Shown: one piece after another, positions 9,376 through 18,882 of the stretch
Layout of the letters: every line of letters starts with the position of its first letter
Position numbering within the stretch: position 1 is the stretch's first letter
Origin: Bacteroidales bacterium
GTDB lineage: Bacteria; Bacteroidota; Bacteroidia; Bacteroidales; UBA10428
Assembly (NCBI GenBank): GCA_016926235.1
Contig: JAFGOZ010000010.1
Span: 71,958-135,957 of the forward strand
Length of the DNA stretch: 64,000 bases
Reading direction: 5' to 3'
Notes under the pieces: generated by a model
Seen by the model: the letters and a program-made list of their open reading frames with translations, nothing else
Database searches by the model: none
What the model was told of the DNA's origin: nothing
Made by a program: the position numbers and the translations under genes

Positions 9376-12300
9376 TTATAAATACTTAGAAAGCATGCGG
9401 TATACATCATCAGAGATAAATGGTTTTGCCATATAACCATCAAATCCCCTTTTCAAAATTTTCTCCTCATCATTTTGCATTGCATAAGCAGTTTGTGCAA
9501 TTACGGGTATATTTTTATTTATTTTTTTCAGATATTCAATTAACGTTGTACCCTTGATACCTGGCAACTCAATATCAACTAAAGCAATATCAATTTCATC
9601 CTTCAACTCTTCGAATTTCATTAACGCCTCTTCTGCATTTCTTGCCCATAGGGTTTGTGCTTTGGTCTGAAACAATATGGTTTCAAGTAACAGAAAATTT
9701 GATTCTTCATCTTCAACAATTAAAATAAGTTTGTCTCCCCAATTTGGTCTTTTCACTTGTTTTTCCTGTTCAAATTCCGGTTCAGTCAAAGTAGGTTCAG
9801 CGTTCTGAATTATCGGAAATTCCACATAAAAAACTGAACCATTATTAATCTCCGATTCCACGGAGATAGTACCTCCCATCATTTCAACAAGATTTTTTGT
9901 AATTGCAAGACCTATACCGGCTCCTCTGTGTATTTCTGACAAATCAGTTTCCAATTTCCTAAACCGGTCAAAAATAACTTTTAAATTATCTCTGCTAATT
10001 CCAATCCCAGTATCTTTCACAAAAATTTTTATATTTTTATTATAATTCGATATACTATACCCAAGTTGGATAGAGCCTTCACGAGTAAATTTTATTGCAT
10101 TACTTATCAAATTATTTAAAACCTGTTTTAATCGTGCACTATCAAGATTTAATACAATGTCATTATTTATACTATCCGGGCAAAATATAAATTCTATATT
10201 ACATCCGGTTAATTTATTTTGGCTGTTAACCATTTCTTTGTATACATTTACATTATTCTTTAGAAATGCATCCAGGCCAATATAATTTAAATTGATTTCC
10301 AGCTGACCCGCCTCAATCTTTGAAATATCTATAATATCATCAATGAGTTGTAAAAGCGTTGAACTACTATTTTGAACAATAGCGTCATATTTATCAATTT
10401 CGTCTTGTTCAAGTTTACCATCTGCCAGCAAATCTGCAAAACCAACAATAGCATTAAGAGGAGTCCTGATTTCATGTGACATATTAGCTAAGAAAGCTGA
10501 TTTTAACCTGTCGCTTTCTTCAGCCTTTTCTTTTGCTTCCTCCAGATCTTTGGTTCTATCTCTTACTAATTGTTCTAAACGATTTCTATGTTCTTCCAGT
10601 TCTATGTTTTGTAAGTTTATTTGCTCACTCTGTTGCATCAACTCAATATTTCGTGTTTCAATTTCAATCTTTTGCTTCTCCAGAATAGTATAAGCTTCAC
10701 GCAGATCTTTTGTTTTCTGAGCCACCTTCTCCTGCAAAATAATTTGCTGTTTTTGTATAGATGTAATTCTTAATATATAAATCCCGACAATTATTGAAAT
10801 CCCTATAAGGATTGAAAGAATGATAAACCACCATTTCTTCCAATAGGGTTTAGGAATTATTAATTTTATTGATATACCCTTATTATTCCAGTTTTTATCT
10901 GAATTTGCACCTTTGACTTTGAAAATATACTCTCCGGGAGGCAAACTGGTATATGAAGTAAAATGCCTGTTTCCTGAATAAATATAATCATCATCAAAGC
11001 CTTCAAGCATATATGCATACTCATTCCGAAAAGGATCATTATATTCGAGCAACGAGAAATCCAGAAGGATATAATTATCATCATAGCAAAGTTGAAATTC
11101 ATTGTATTCAGTTACATCTACAGCAATAATTTTGTCGTATATCTTAACGGATGAGATGGACATTGGTCCCACAAAATCCGGTTTCTTAATATTTTTTGGA
11201 AAGAAATGATTAAACCCTTTACTCCCACCAAGAAAGACCTCTCCATCGAGCGAAATACAGGCAGCATTTATTTCATAAACCTTACCCTGAAGCCCATAAT
11301 CAATATTATAGTTTTCAAACACTTGAATCTTAGGGTCAAATTTTAGAATCCCATCATGGGTTCCCATCCAGAGGTTACCTGTTAAGTCTTCAACGATACT
11401 ATAAATTGTATTGGTACCCAGCCCCTGTGTTGTTTTAAAACGAATAAACTGGTTTATATCTCTATCCAACATGTTCAGCCCATCAGAAAGGGTTCCTACC
11501 CATATTCTACCTGAACGGTCTTCGTAAATGGACCGTATCATATTCCCGCTTATTGTGGTTGTATCTTCGTTGTTATGCACATATTGTATTAACTCATCAA
11601 TGGAAAGATCATACTTGTATAATCCTGACTGATATGTACCAAACCATAATATCCCGGACTTGTCCTGATAAATCCTGGTTATAAATTTTGTACCGTCAGA
11701 GAAAAATGCATGTTTTGATTTAAAATATTCAATAATCTTCTTCTCTTTATTAAATACATATAATCCATCTGCGGTTCCCAGCCAGAGTATCCCATTCGTA
11801 TCATAATAAAGGTCTCTTATATGAAGGTTCCCATACCTGGTAAAATGTCTTGTTGCTTTATTAAAATAGTTCAGACCATTATCAGTAGCCAGCCACATAT
11901 TATCTATTTCATCCAGACTTATACATTCTATTCTATTACTGCTTATTGAATAAGAGTTGTTTCTATCTTCTGTATAATACTCAAATGTTTGCGTTTTTCT
12001 GTTATATTTATTTAACCCGCCCCCTTTTGTACCTATCCACAATATATCATCATCTTCAAAAAACAAGCTTAAAACAAAACTTTCATTTAATCCATTTTCT
12101 CCTTTCAAAGCCTCCTTAATCAAAGGAAATGTTTCTTGTCTTTGGTCATAAATTTGAATACCAGCAAATTTTGTGCCTATCCATATCAAACCACTCTTGT
12201 CTAAAATAACCGACCTGACTGAGTTACTTTTCAAGGGCCGGTTTTGATTCGGATCAAAATTCAGGTGTTTGTAAGCGGAAGTAGCAGGATTAAGAATTAA

Positions 12301-13218
12301 TATGCCATTATTGGTTGTACCTATCCATAAATTACTTTTTAGATCCAGGCACAAAGCACTGCAAATAAACTCATTCACCTCATTCTTCCCTTTAAACTTA
12401 AATGAAAAATGTTCAAAATGGCCGGTTTTTATATCAAATCTGTCCAATCCAATATAAGTGCCTATCCACAATTTTCCATCATCCGCTTTAATAATGTTGC
12501 GTATCTCATTGTTGCCAATTGTTGAGGAGTCATTCTCTTTGTGCATCCAGTTTTTATAGGATGCCTTTATCGAGTCTTTGCCTGATTGAGGTGTAATTTT
12601 ATACAATCCGTAGTTTCTTGTTCCAACCCAGATATTGTCCTCCTGGTCAACATAAAGACAAATTACCCTGTTCTGTTGTGCTTCACCTTCACCCAGCTTT
12701 AAATATTGTATAAACTTACCGGTAGATTTGTTGAGCATGTCAACACCTCCCTCACTAGCAATCCATATGTTTCCTTTGGAATCTGTTTTCAGGTCCCATA
12801 TCAGATTATGAGAAATTCCATTTCGATTTGAACCATTGTGCATATACCGGGTAAACCGGCCATTCCTGCGGTCAAATTTGTTGAGCCCGTTCCGGGTTCC
12901 AACCCAGATAAATCCTTCATGATCTTCACACAATGCTGATGCATAATTATTGGAGATAGATGTAGTATCTTCAGGAATATTTTGGTACACTTTAAAATTA
13001 TGTCCATCATATTTGCATAAACCGACCGATTCTATACCAAACCACATTATCCCTTTATTATCCTGATAAATATCCTGTACAGTAACACCCGGAAGGCCTT
13101 GATCAATAGAAAGTTGCCTTAATGAAATAATCTCAACCTGAGAAAAAGATATTACAGATATAAAGGATATCCAAAGAGAAATAAACCATTTTTGTTTTTC
13201 TGCCAAAAGGAAATTCAT
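9376..13218 (-). CDS. Hybrid two-component sensor: propeller, Y_Y_Y, histidine kinase and receiver
   Basis: About 1280 residues from the ATG at 13218; the longer frame would start at a TTG. Order: signal peptide (ending SFSQ), about 14 propeller blades (repeated WIGT, LWLGT), Y_Y_Y (LEGFDDDY), a membrane helix near residue 800, coiled coil, HisKA (FLANMSHEIRTPLNAIVGF, phosphoacceptor His915), HATPase (N box NLISNAIKF, VKDTGIGI, GAGIGLAI) and a C-terminal receiver with LVDIELPG (Asp1215). Classic PUL hybrid sensors end in an AraC-type helix-turn-helix, which is absent here: the protein stops right after the receiver. It should autophosphorylate and pass phosphate to its own receiver and then to an unidentified partner. 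The gap to the upstream GAF sensor gene is about 120 bases, so co-transcription is plausible. Ligand unknown. Confidence 0.9.
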   Translation of the reverse strand: MNFLLAEKQKWFISLWISFISVISFSQVEIISLRQLSIDQGLPGVTVQDIYQDNKGIMWFGIESVGLCKYDGHNFKVYQNIPEDTTSISNNYASALCEDHEGFIWVGTRNGLNKFDRRNGRFTRYMHNGSNRNGISHNLIWDLKTDSKGNIWIASEGGVDMLNKSTGKFIQYLKLGEGEAQQNRVICLYVDQEDNIWVGTRNYGLYKITPQSGKDSIKASYKNWMHKENDSSTIGNNEIRNIIKADDGKLWIGTYIGLDRFDIKTGHFEHFSFKFKGKNEVNEFICSALCLDLKSNLWIGTTNNGILILNPATSAYKHLNFDPNQNRPLKSNSVRSVILDKSGLIWIGTKFAGIQIYDQRQETFPLIKEALKGENGLNESFVLSLFFEDDDILWIGTKGGGLNKYNRKTQTFEYYTEDRNNSYSISSNRIECISLDEIDNMWLATDNGLNYFNKATRHFTRYGNLHIRDLYYDTNGILWLGTADGLYVFNKEKKIIEYFKSKHAFFSDGTKFITRIYQDKSGILWFGTYQSGLYKYDLSIDELIQYVHNNEDTTTISGNMIRSIYEDRSGRIWVGTLSDGLNMLDRDINQFIRFKTTQGLGTNTIYSIVEDLTGNLWMGTHDGILKFDPKIQVFENYNIDYGLQGKVYEINAACISLDGEVFLGGSKGFNHFFPKNIKKPDFVGPMSISSVKIYDKIIAVDVTEYNEFQLCYDDNYILLDFSLLEYNDPFRNEYAYMLEGFDDDYIYSGNRHFTSYTSLPPGEYIFKVKGANSDKNWNNKGISIKLIIPKPYWKKWWFIILSILIGISIIVGIYILRITSIQKQQIILQEKVAQKTKDLREAYTILEKQKIEIETRNIELMQQSEQINLQNIELEEHRNRLEQLVRDRTKDLEEAKEKAEESDRLKSAFLANMSHEIRTPLNAIVGFADLLADGKLEQDEIDKYDAIVQNSSSTLLQLIDDIIDISKIEAGQLEINLNYIGLDAFLKNNVNVYKEMVNSQNKLTGCNIEFIFCPDSINNDIVLNLDSARLKQVLNNLISNAIKFTREGSIQLGYSISNYNKNIKIFVKDTGIGISRDNLKVIFDRFRKLETDLSEIHRGAGIGLAITKNLVEMMGGTISVESEINNGSVFYVEFPIIQNAEPTLTEPEFEQEKQVKRPNWGDKLILIVEDEESNFLLLETILFQTKAQTLWARNAEEALMKFEELKDEIDIALVDIELPGIKGTTLIEYLKKINKNIPVIAQTAYAMQNDEEKILKRGFDGYMAKPFISDDVYRMLSKYL

Positions 13219-13339
13219 AGGGTTTAATTTAAGGTCAGATGGCAACCAATGCTACGGTGAACCCTATATAAAGTTACTATTGGATTTTGATTTATCCTAA
13301 TTTAAACTTAAATAAACTGGATATAGACATATTTTTCAC

Positions 13340-16300
13340 TTACCGATCTTTTTTATGTAACTCTTTTTTGAGTTGCTCGGATAACTTCCTGTATTTCTCA
13401 GCTTCTTCCTGCCATTGTTTTTCCCTGCGGTCAGCTTCTTCCTGTGTTGCTTTCATTTCTTCCATATTCTGCCTCATCTCTTCCTCCTGGCTGCGAAGCT
13501 GCTCAGTTTGCATCTGCGATTTTTCCAGAATATCCTTTATTACCTGGCTGGCTTTTGCAGAAGTTACAACCGAAACTATACTTTCATTTATCTTTTGCAA
13601 AAAACCAATTTTATAAGCCTCAACCTTTTTAAAGGAGGCCATTTCGATAACCCCTACAATATTTTCATCATGCATTATAGGTAATAATAATAAATTTGGA
13701 AGTTTTGTTTCTCCCAGACCTGAACAGAGTTTGCAATAATCATCGGGCAGATTATCTAACTGGATAACCTCCCTGGATTTAAAACATGCACCAATCTGTC
13801 CCTCCCCAGTAACTATAGACTTCTCTTTTAAAATCTCGCCATTTATTGCATAATGTGCAAAAAGCTCTAATCTTGATTCTGTCTCCTCACCCTTTTGCTC
13901 TAAGAAAATTGCCCCCTGTTCAACCTCTATATATTTGATGATTTTTTTGATCAGTTTTTGTGTCAATTGCTTTAAGTCATCTTTATCCTCCCTAAGGAGG
14001 TCAGCAAATTGGGCCAACCCTTCATTATACCATTTCATTTCCCTCTCCTGTCTTTCTTTTTCCTCAAGGGCAAGTCTCTGTTTCTCAATTTCATGCTTGC
14101 TCTTGTCTATTTGTTCCTGCCCTTTCTTTAGTTTATCCTCCAATATTTCCTTATCATGCTTCAATTGACGTTCCCTCCATTTAACAAATAAGAAAACCAG
14201 GAACCCTAGAATTATTGCAATGATTGAATAAAACCAGATGGTCTTCCAAAATGGAGGTATTATCTTTACTTTAATAGAAAATGGCTTCCCGGACCACTTT
14301 CCATTATTATTAGTTGCATCTACTTTAAATATATAATCTCCACGGGGAATATTGGAATAAGTCGCTGATCTTATATTTGCATCTGTATATTGCCAACCAT
14401 CGTCATACCCCTCGAGTATATATTTAAATTTATTATTTTCAGGAGCAACAAAATGAAATGCTGTAAAATGGAAAGTAAAAATTTTGATTTTATGATTAAA
14501 TCTTAAGCCTGTAGTTTCCATAATTGGCTTTTCAAGAAGTACTTTACCCATAACTTTTTCTCCAACTTTTACTTCCTTGCCCACCGCTGTAAGCTTGGTA
14601 ATAATTACGTTAGGCAGGTAAGGATTGGGTTTTACTTTTTCCGGGTAAAATGAGTTAAATCCATTGATACCTCCAAAAAGTATTTCTCCGTCAGGGCTCA
14701 TTGCTTTAGAATGATATAAAAACTCAAGACTTTGAACATTGTCCGAGTTATCATAATGAACTATTTTGAATGAATCCTGATTTTCAATGATCTTTTCAAG
14801 TTTCCAAATACCTTGATTTGTGCTTAACCATAGGTTCCCATTTTCATCCGGTGCACCTTCCAGATAATCCATTTCAGGTAAGCCTCTGGTTGTATCAAAA
14901 ACTATAAACTCCTCATTTTCCATATCAAACCGTACAATATAACTGGTATTTATACCTGCCCATAGAAAATTATATTTATCCAAAACTACGAAGTCAATCT
15001 GACTTATTGAATTTCCATTAATTGTCGGATATACAGTAAAGTTATTCGTATTACGGTCTAATATTATAAGTTTATTGCCACCAAATACCATCTTATTATC
15101 AGGAGCTTTGATAGCAGAAAATATTCTGTTAAATGTCGGAGTATTTGTAAAGCCGGGAGTCTCAGGCAATATCACCGTAAAAAACCCTTCCTGTTTATTA
15201 AACATATACAACCTGTTTGTAGCGCATACCCAGATAATGTTATCATCCATAACATCAGGGTATACGATAAATATAGTTTCGTCACTTAATCCCTCAGGAA
15301 ATTCAGGGGACTGCTGATAGTGTTTAAAATTACCAGTCTCAGGATTGTATACACTCAGCCCACCTTTATAGGTCCCAAACCAGACTTTACCATCCTCATC
15401 AACATAAATATCTTTTATATTATTGCTTAAGGGAGTGTTTCTGTTATCAGGATCATGTGTAAAATAGGTAAATTTGCCCGTATTTATATTAAGAAAATTA
15501 AGACCTCCATTCTCTGTTCCCACCCAAATATTCCCTTCATGATCGAAAGTTAGGGAATATACATTTTTATCATTCAGATAATATTCACTTGGAATTTTAC
15601 TGTATTCATATTTTATTATACCGGATGAATTTAAATTTGTATATGAAACCCCTCCTGCAAATGTTCCAAGCCATAATCCATCCTGGTTATCAACAATCAT
15701 TGTCTGAATGGAATTATGGCTTAAGGTTGATATTGGATGATCTGCATATGCATATCGTCTGAATGATTCATCCTTTTTATTGAACAGATATAAACCTCCC
15801 TGGGTTCCGATCCAGAAATTACCCTGCCTGTCTTCAATGATACCCCGTACCCTTCCAGACTCAATTCGTTCAGGTTCAGGAAAATATCTCATAAATTTAC
15901 CAGTTGCATAGGAGTACTTGGATAATCCGTTATTGTTATGGCCTATCCAAATATCACCCCTTCTGTCTTTGTACAACCTTTCATTTCTGTTTTCTCCCGG
16001 TGAACCAGGATCATCAGTTGAATAGAATTGGGTAAAAACTCCTGTTTCCTGATCGAGATAACCAACACCATCGCGTGTAAAACTATACCATACATAGTTC
16101 TGATCTGATACAATTATCTTATCCATGGTTCCCCTGCCAGGTGCCATGGGGTTATTTTCATCCTGGGTATATAGTTTTACTTCATCTTTCTCCTGATTGT
16201 ACATTAATAAGCCATCATTTGTCGCAAACCAGATATTCCCGTTTTTGTCTTCATCAAGACCTCCACAATTATTAATATCTACATTTAATTCTTCATGAGA

Positions 16301-16669
16301 AAATTGAATAAAACGATCTTCTGCCCAATTGAAATAACAAATACCATAAATACCAACTGCCCATAAAGTATGTTTGCTATCACAAAAAATACCTCTTGTC
16401 TCAGTCAACTCAAAATTTGCCGTATCATTGTAAAATCTGGCATATGATTTCAATTCATAACCATCAAACCGATTAATCCCTTTGCGTGAACCTATCCAGA
16501 TAAATCCATAATTATCCTGTACTAAACCGCGTACCCTGTTATTATTCAATCCTTCATCAATGGTAAGATACTTAAAAGTTAACTGTTCATGAATTCTGTT
16601 ACTTAACTGGCCATATGAGGAAAAAATGAAAATATAGAAGAGGGTAACAATCGTTAGTGTTCTTTTCAT
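13340..16669 (-). CDS. Propeller sensor with Y_Y_Y and GAF domains, no kinase (paralogue)
   Basis: About 1110 residues from the ATG at 16669, giving the signal sequence MKRTLTIVTLFYIFIFSSYG. The architecture matches 3032-6421 blade for blade: the propeller starts YLTIDEGLNNNRVRGLVQD, then Y_Y_Y (LEGYDDGW), a membrane helix at about 806-826, coiled coil, GAF at about 890-1036 (GEGQIGACFKSREV) and a final coiled coil (RSQEEEMRQNMEEMKATQ). No kinase, cyclase or DNA-binding domain follows. It lies directly upstream of the hybrid kinase in the same direction, making the kinase a natural partner, though this is inference. Duplication with divergence from the first GAF sensor is clear from matching segments throughout. 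Confidence 0.85.
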   Translation of the reverse strand: MKRTLTIVTLFYIFIFSSYGQLSNRIHEQLTFKYLTIDEGLNNNRVRGLVQDNYGFIWIGSRKGINRFDGYELKSYARFYNDTANFELTETRGIFCDSKHTLWAVGIYGICYFNWAEDRFIQFSHEELNVDINNCGGLDEDKNGNIWFATNDGLLMYNQEKDEVKLYTQDENNPMAPGRGTMDKIIVSDQNYVWYSFTRDGVGYLDQETGVFTQFYSTDDPGSPGENRNERLYKDRRGDIWIGHNNNGLSKYSYATGKFMRYFPEPERIESGRVRGIIEDRQGNFWIGTQGGLYLFNKKDESFRRYAYADHPISTLSHNSIQTMIVDNQDGLWLGTFAGGVSYTNLNSSGIIKYEYSKIPSEYYLNDKNVYSLTFDHEGNIWVGTENGGLNFLNINTGKFTYFTHDPDNRNTPLSNNIKDIYVDEDGKVWFGTYKGGLSVYNPETGNFKHYQQSPEFPEGLSDETIFIVYPDVMDDNIIWVCATNRLYMFNKQEGFFTVILPETPGFTNTPTFNRIFSAIKAPDNKMVFGGNKLIILDRNTNNFTVYPTINGNSISQIDFVVLDKYNFLWAGINTSYIVRFDMENEEFIVFDTTRGLPEMDYLEGAPDENGNLWLSTNQGIWKLEKIIENQDSFKIVHYDNSDNVQSLEFLYHSKAMSPDGEILFGGINGFNSFYPEKVKPNPYLPNVIITKLTAVGKEVKVGEKVMGKVLLEKPIMETTGLRFNHKIKIFTFHFTAFHFVAPENNKFKYILEGYDDGWQYTDANIRSATYSNIPRGDYIFKVDATNNNGKWSGKPFSIKVKIIPPFWKTIWFYSIIAIILGFLVFLFVKWRERQLKHDKEILEDKLKKGQEQIDKSKHEIEKQRLALEEKERQEREMKWYNEGLAQFADLLREDKDDLKQLTQKLIKKIIKYIEVEQGAIFLEQKGEETESRLELFAHYAINGEILKEKSIVTGEGQIGACFKSREVIQLDNLPDDYCKLCSGLGETKLPNLLLLPIMHDENIVGVIEMASFKKVEAYKIGFLQKINESIVSVVTSAKASQVIKDILEKSQMQTEQLRSQEEEMRQNMEEMKATQEEADRREKQWQEEAEKYRKLSEQLKKELHKKDR

Positions 16670-16821
16670 AGTAATATACCACACAAGGTTTATTATTAAC
16701 GAGTCTAATATAATTAATTTATTTGTTTTTTGGAATTTTAATTAAGTATTTATAATAATTAGAGCAGTTAATTGAAACTTTTAACTTTCATTGAAGAAAA
16801 AGTTTAGAGGTATTTGATAAA

Positions 16822-16859
16822 AAAAAACGATCACCTTATAAGTAAGATGATCGTTTTTT
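16822..16859 (-). terminator. Terminator at the end of the pectin operon
   Basis: The stem aaaaaacgatca/tgatcgtttttt (16822-16833 with 16848-16859) extends inward with one mismatch and is flanked by A- and T-runs, so it could work in both directions. It lies 16 bases after the stop codon of the DUF362 gene, the last gene of the minus-strand pectin locus. Confidence 0.8.
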
Positions 16860-16875
16860 GTAATATGTCATAAAA

Positions 16876-18873
16876 TTATTTTACAATAATAGCTTTTGAG
16901 AATGTACGATTATTGATATATGCATTACAAATATATACACCGTTAAGAATCCTGCTACCGTTATTATTGAAAAGATTCCAATTTATGGTTTGCTTACCTG
17001 CCGGATATTTATTATTCGCAACAGTGCATATCTCCTTTCCCTGAATATCATAAATTTTCACTACGACATTGGCAGGCTTGTCCAGGTCAATTTCTATGTT
17101 AGCATATTCAGTGCATGGATTAGGATAGAAATGCATAAGATTATCTCCTCCCTTGATCCATTCAGTAACAGGCACCTCATCCTTGATAATTGAATCAGTG
17201 CTAAACTTCAGTCCATCCACACGGTTAGCAGAAATAATATAAGGAAGAGCAACATAGGGCTCTGCAATATTTAATGCAAAACTATAATCTCCGTTGTTAT
17301 GATAGGTTTTCACCATTAAGGCATTATTTCCTTTTTTAATTCTAATATTTGCTGTATCATTTTCAATATAATTCTGACTTTCCGAATATGTGCGTGTACC
17401 GTTATACTCATAAACTTTCACACCATTAATATATACCCACATCGCTTCATCTGATCCAACCTGAAGTACAGCATCCTGATCCTGAGGAGCGTAAAAATAA
17501 GTGAATGCATAAGAAACAACATTTGAAGGATTGCTATAATAGCTTAAAAGATCAATCCGGTCATCGAAAAAGTAGGTAGGTTGTGACCATCCGTTTTCAC
17601 CAGCTGCAGGTATATAAGTTGCTTCCCCTGTTATATGTTCAGTACTAATGTTTCCAGTAAATGTCTGAGATAGCAACCATGTTCTGCAACTTTGACCAAA
17701 AATTCCGTTTTCAGAAGGATTTTGCTTTACCCTCTTTAATACATCATTGATACTTGAACCATATATTTTAATCTTATCCGGATCATTGGTACCTAATCCA
17801 ACCTTTTCAGCTAAGGTAATATGTGCAACATCATCAGGGTTAACACCAAGAATTTTTGAACACACATGGTCTACTGCCACAGGATCTGCACCTGCAACAA
17901 TAGTATTCATTCGTACTTGTCTGGATGGATTATATGATTTATATTCCTCAAGAATCATCAGTGCATCTACAACAACGAAATCAATATCCGCAACCATACA
18001 TAAATCAACAATTTCTTCTGTTGTCCATCTTCGTTGGTCAAGATCATGGATCAATCCGGAAGGATAACTTGCTGTCCCTGCGGTTTTATTATAACCATAG
18101 TAACATCCGGGAGCCGTTCCAATCTGGTTTTTCAATGCATTGGTTATACCTGTATCATGAATCTTTAATACAGGAACCGTAATAAACACATCTGCTTCAA
18201 TTTCCTTTTTATGAACATGATACTTGCCATCATGAGGGGCAGCCGTTGCCCCGTCCACATCAATTTCAATTAAATCAGATAAGGACTGGTTAAGGTTTAA
18301 CAAACTAAAGTTGATTCCATTTAAATAGGGATCAGTAAGTAAATCATTATAATCATTATTATCCCAAACACTTCCTGCTGTTTCCGGATCATCGTTCTCT
18401 CTTGCCGAGCCTTCGGCAATTAATATTTCAGCACCTCCGTTGGTGGCTTCATCAATTAATTTTATAAGGGCTTTCACTACCCTGACATCAGTATTTTCAC
18501 CATCTCCTGATCCGCTGGTACCTCCAACAAGATTTACCTTAATCATTACAAGGTCTCCAGAATCAACAACCCAATCAAGTCCTCCCTGAAGATCAATCGC
18601 CTTTCTTACCATATCTTCTACCTGCGCGTATGTCGGATCTGTAGCGCGACCTACAGGACTTGATAATCCATTATAATCAGATGGCACTATTGCTACTTTG
18701 GTAGTGGCAGCAGTGACTGCATCAAAATCAGATTCCAATCTATATGTTCCCTCTGCTGTAGAAGCTACAATAGAAGTACGAAAATCAAAAAATACAAAAA
18801 TGGCTACTCCCAGCAGCAGAATGCTATTAATTATCCATCCTCTCATTAAACTTGTAGTTGCTTTCTTCATCAT
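16876..18873 (-). CDS. Secreted DUF362 domain protein with T9SS sorting domain
   Basis: A 665-residue protein with an N-terminal hydrophobic segment (about residues 13-28). The DUF362 domain spans roughly 55-370 (VMIKVNLVGG, VFITVPVLKIHDTGITNALKN). A middle region (about 400-550) looks like a beta-sandwich. The C-terminal ~80 residues (HFYPNPCTEYANIEI, ending RTFSKAIIVK) are a type A T9SS sorting domain. DUF362 proteins are usually described as cytoplasmic and often iron-sulfur associated; no 4Fe-4S cysteine cluster is seen here. Export is predicted from the sorting domain and hydrophobic N-terminus. It is the last gene of the pectin locus, 9 bases after the permease gene. Its function is unknown. 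Confidence 0.75.
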   Translation of the reverse strand: MMKKATTSLMRGWIINSILLLGVAIFVFFDFRTSIVASTAEGTYRLESDFDAVTAATTKVAIVPSDYNGLSSPVGRATDPTYAQVEDMVRKAIDLQGGLDWVVDSGDLVMIKVNLVGGTSGSGDGENTDVRVVKALIKLIDEATNGGAEILIAEGSARENDDPETAGSVWDNNDYNDLLTDPYLNGINFSLLNLNQSLSDLIEIDVDGATAAPHDGKYHVHKKEIEADVFITVPVLKIHDTGITNALKNQIGTAPGCYYGYNKTAGTASYPSGLIHDLDQRRWTTEEIVDLCMVADIDFVVVDALMILEEYKSYNPSRQVRMNTIVAGADPVAVDHVCSKILGVNPDDVAHITLAEKVGLGTNDPDKIKIYGSSINDVLKRVKQNPSENGIFGQSCRTWLLSQTFTGNISTEHITGEATYIPAAGENGWSQPTYFFDDRIDLLSYYSNPSNVVSYAFTYFYAPQDQDAVLQVGSDEAMWVYINGVKVYEYNGTRTYSESQNYIENDTANIRIKKGNNALMVKTYHNNGDYSFALNIAEPYVALPYIISANRVDGLKFSTDSIIKDEVPVTEWIKGGDNLMHFYPNPCTEYANIEIDLDKPANVVVKIYDIQGKEICTVANNKYPAGKQTINWNLFNNNGSRILNGVYICNAYINNRTFSKAIIVK

Positions 18874-18882
18874 TTCTTGGTT

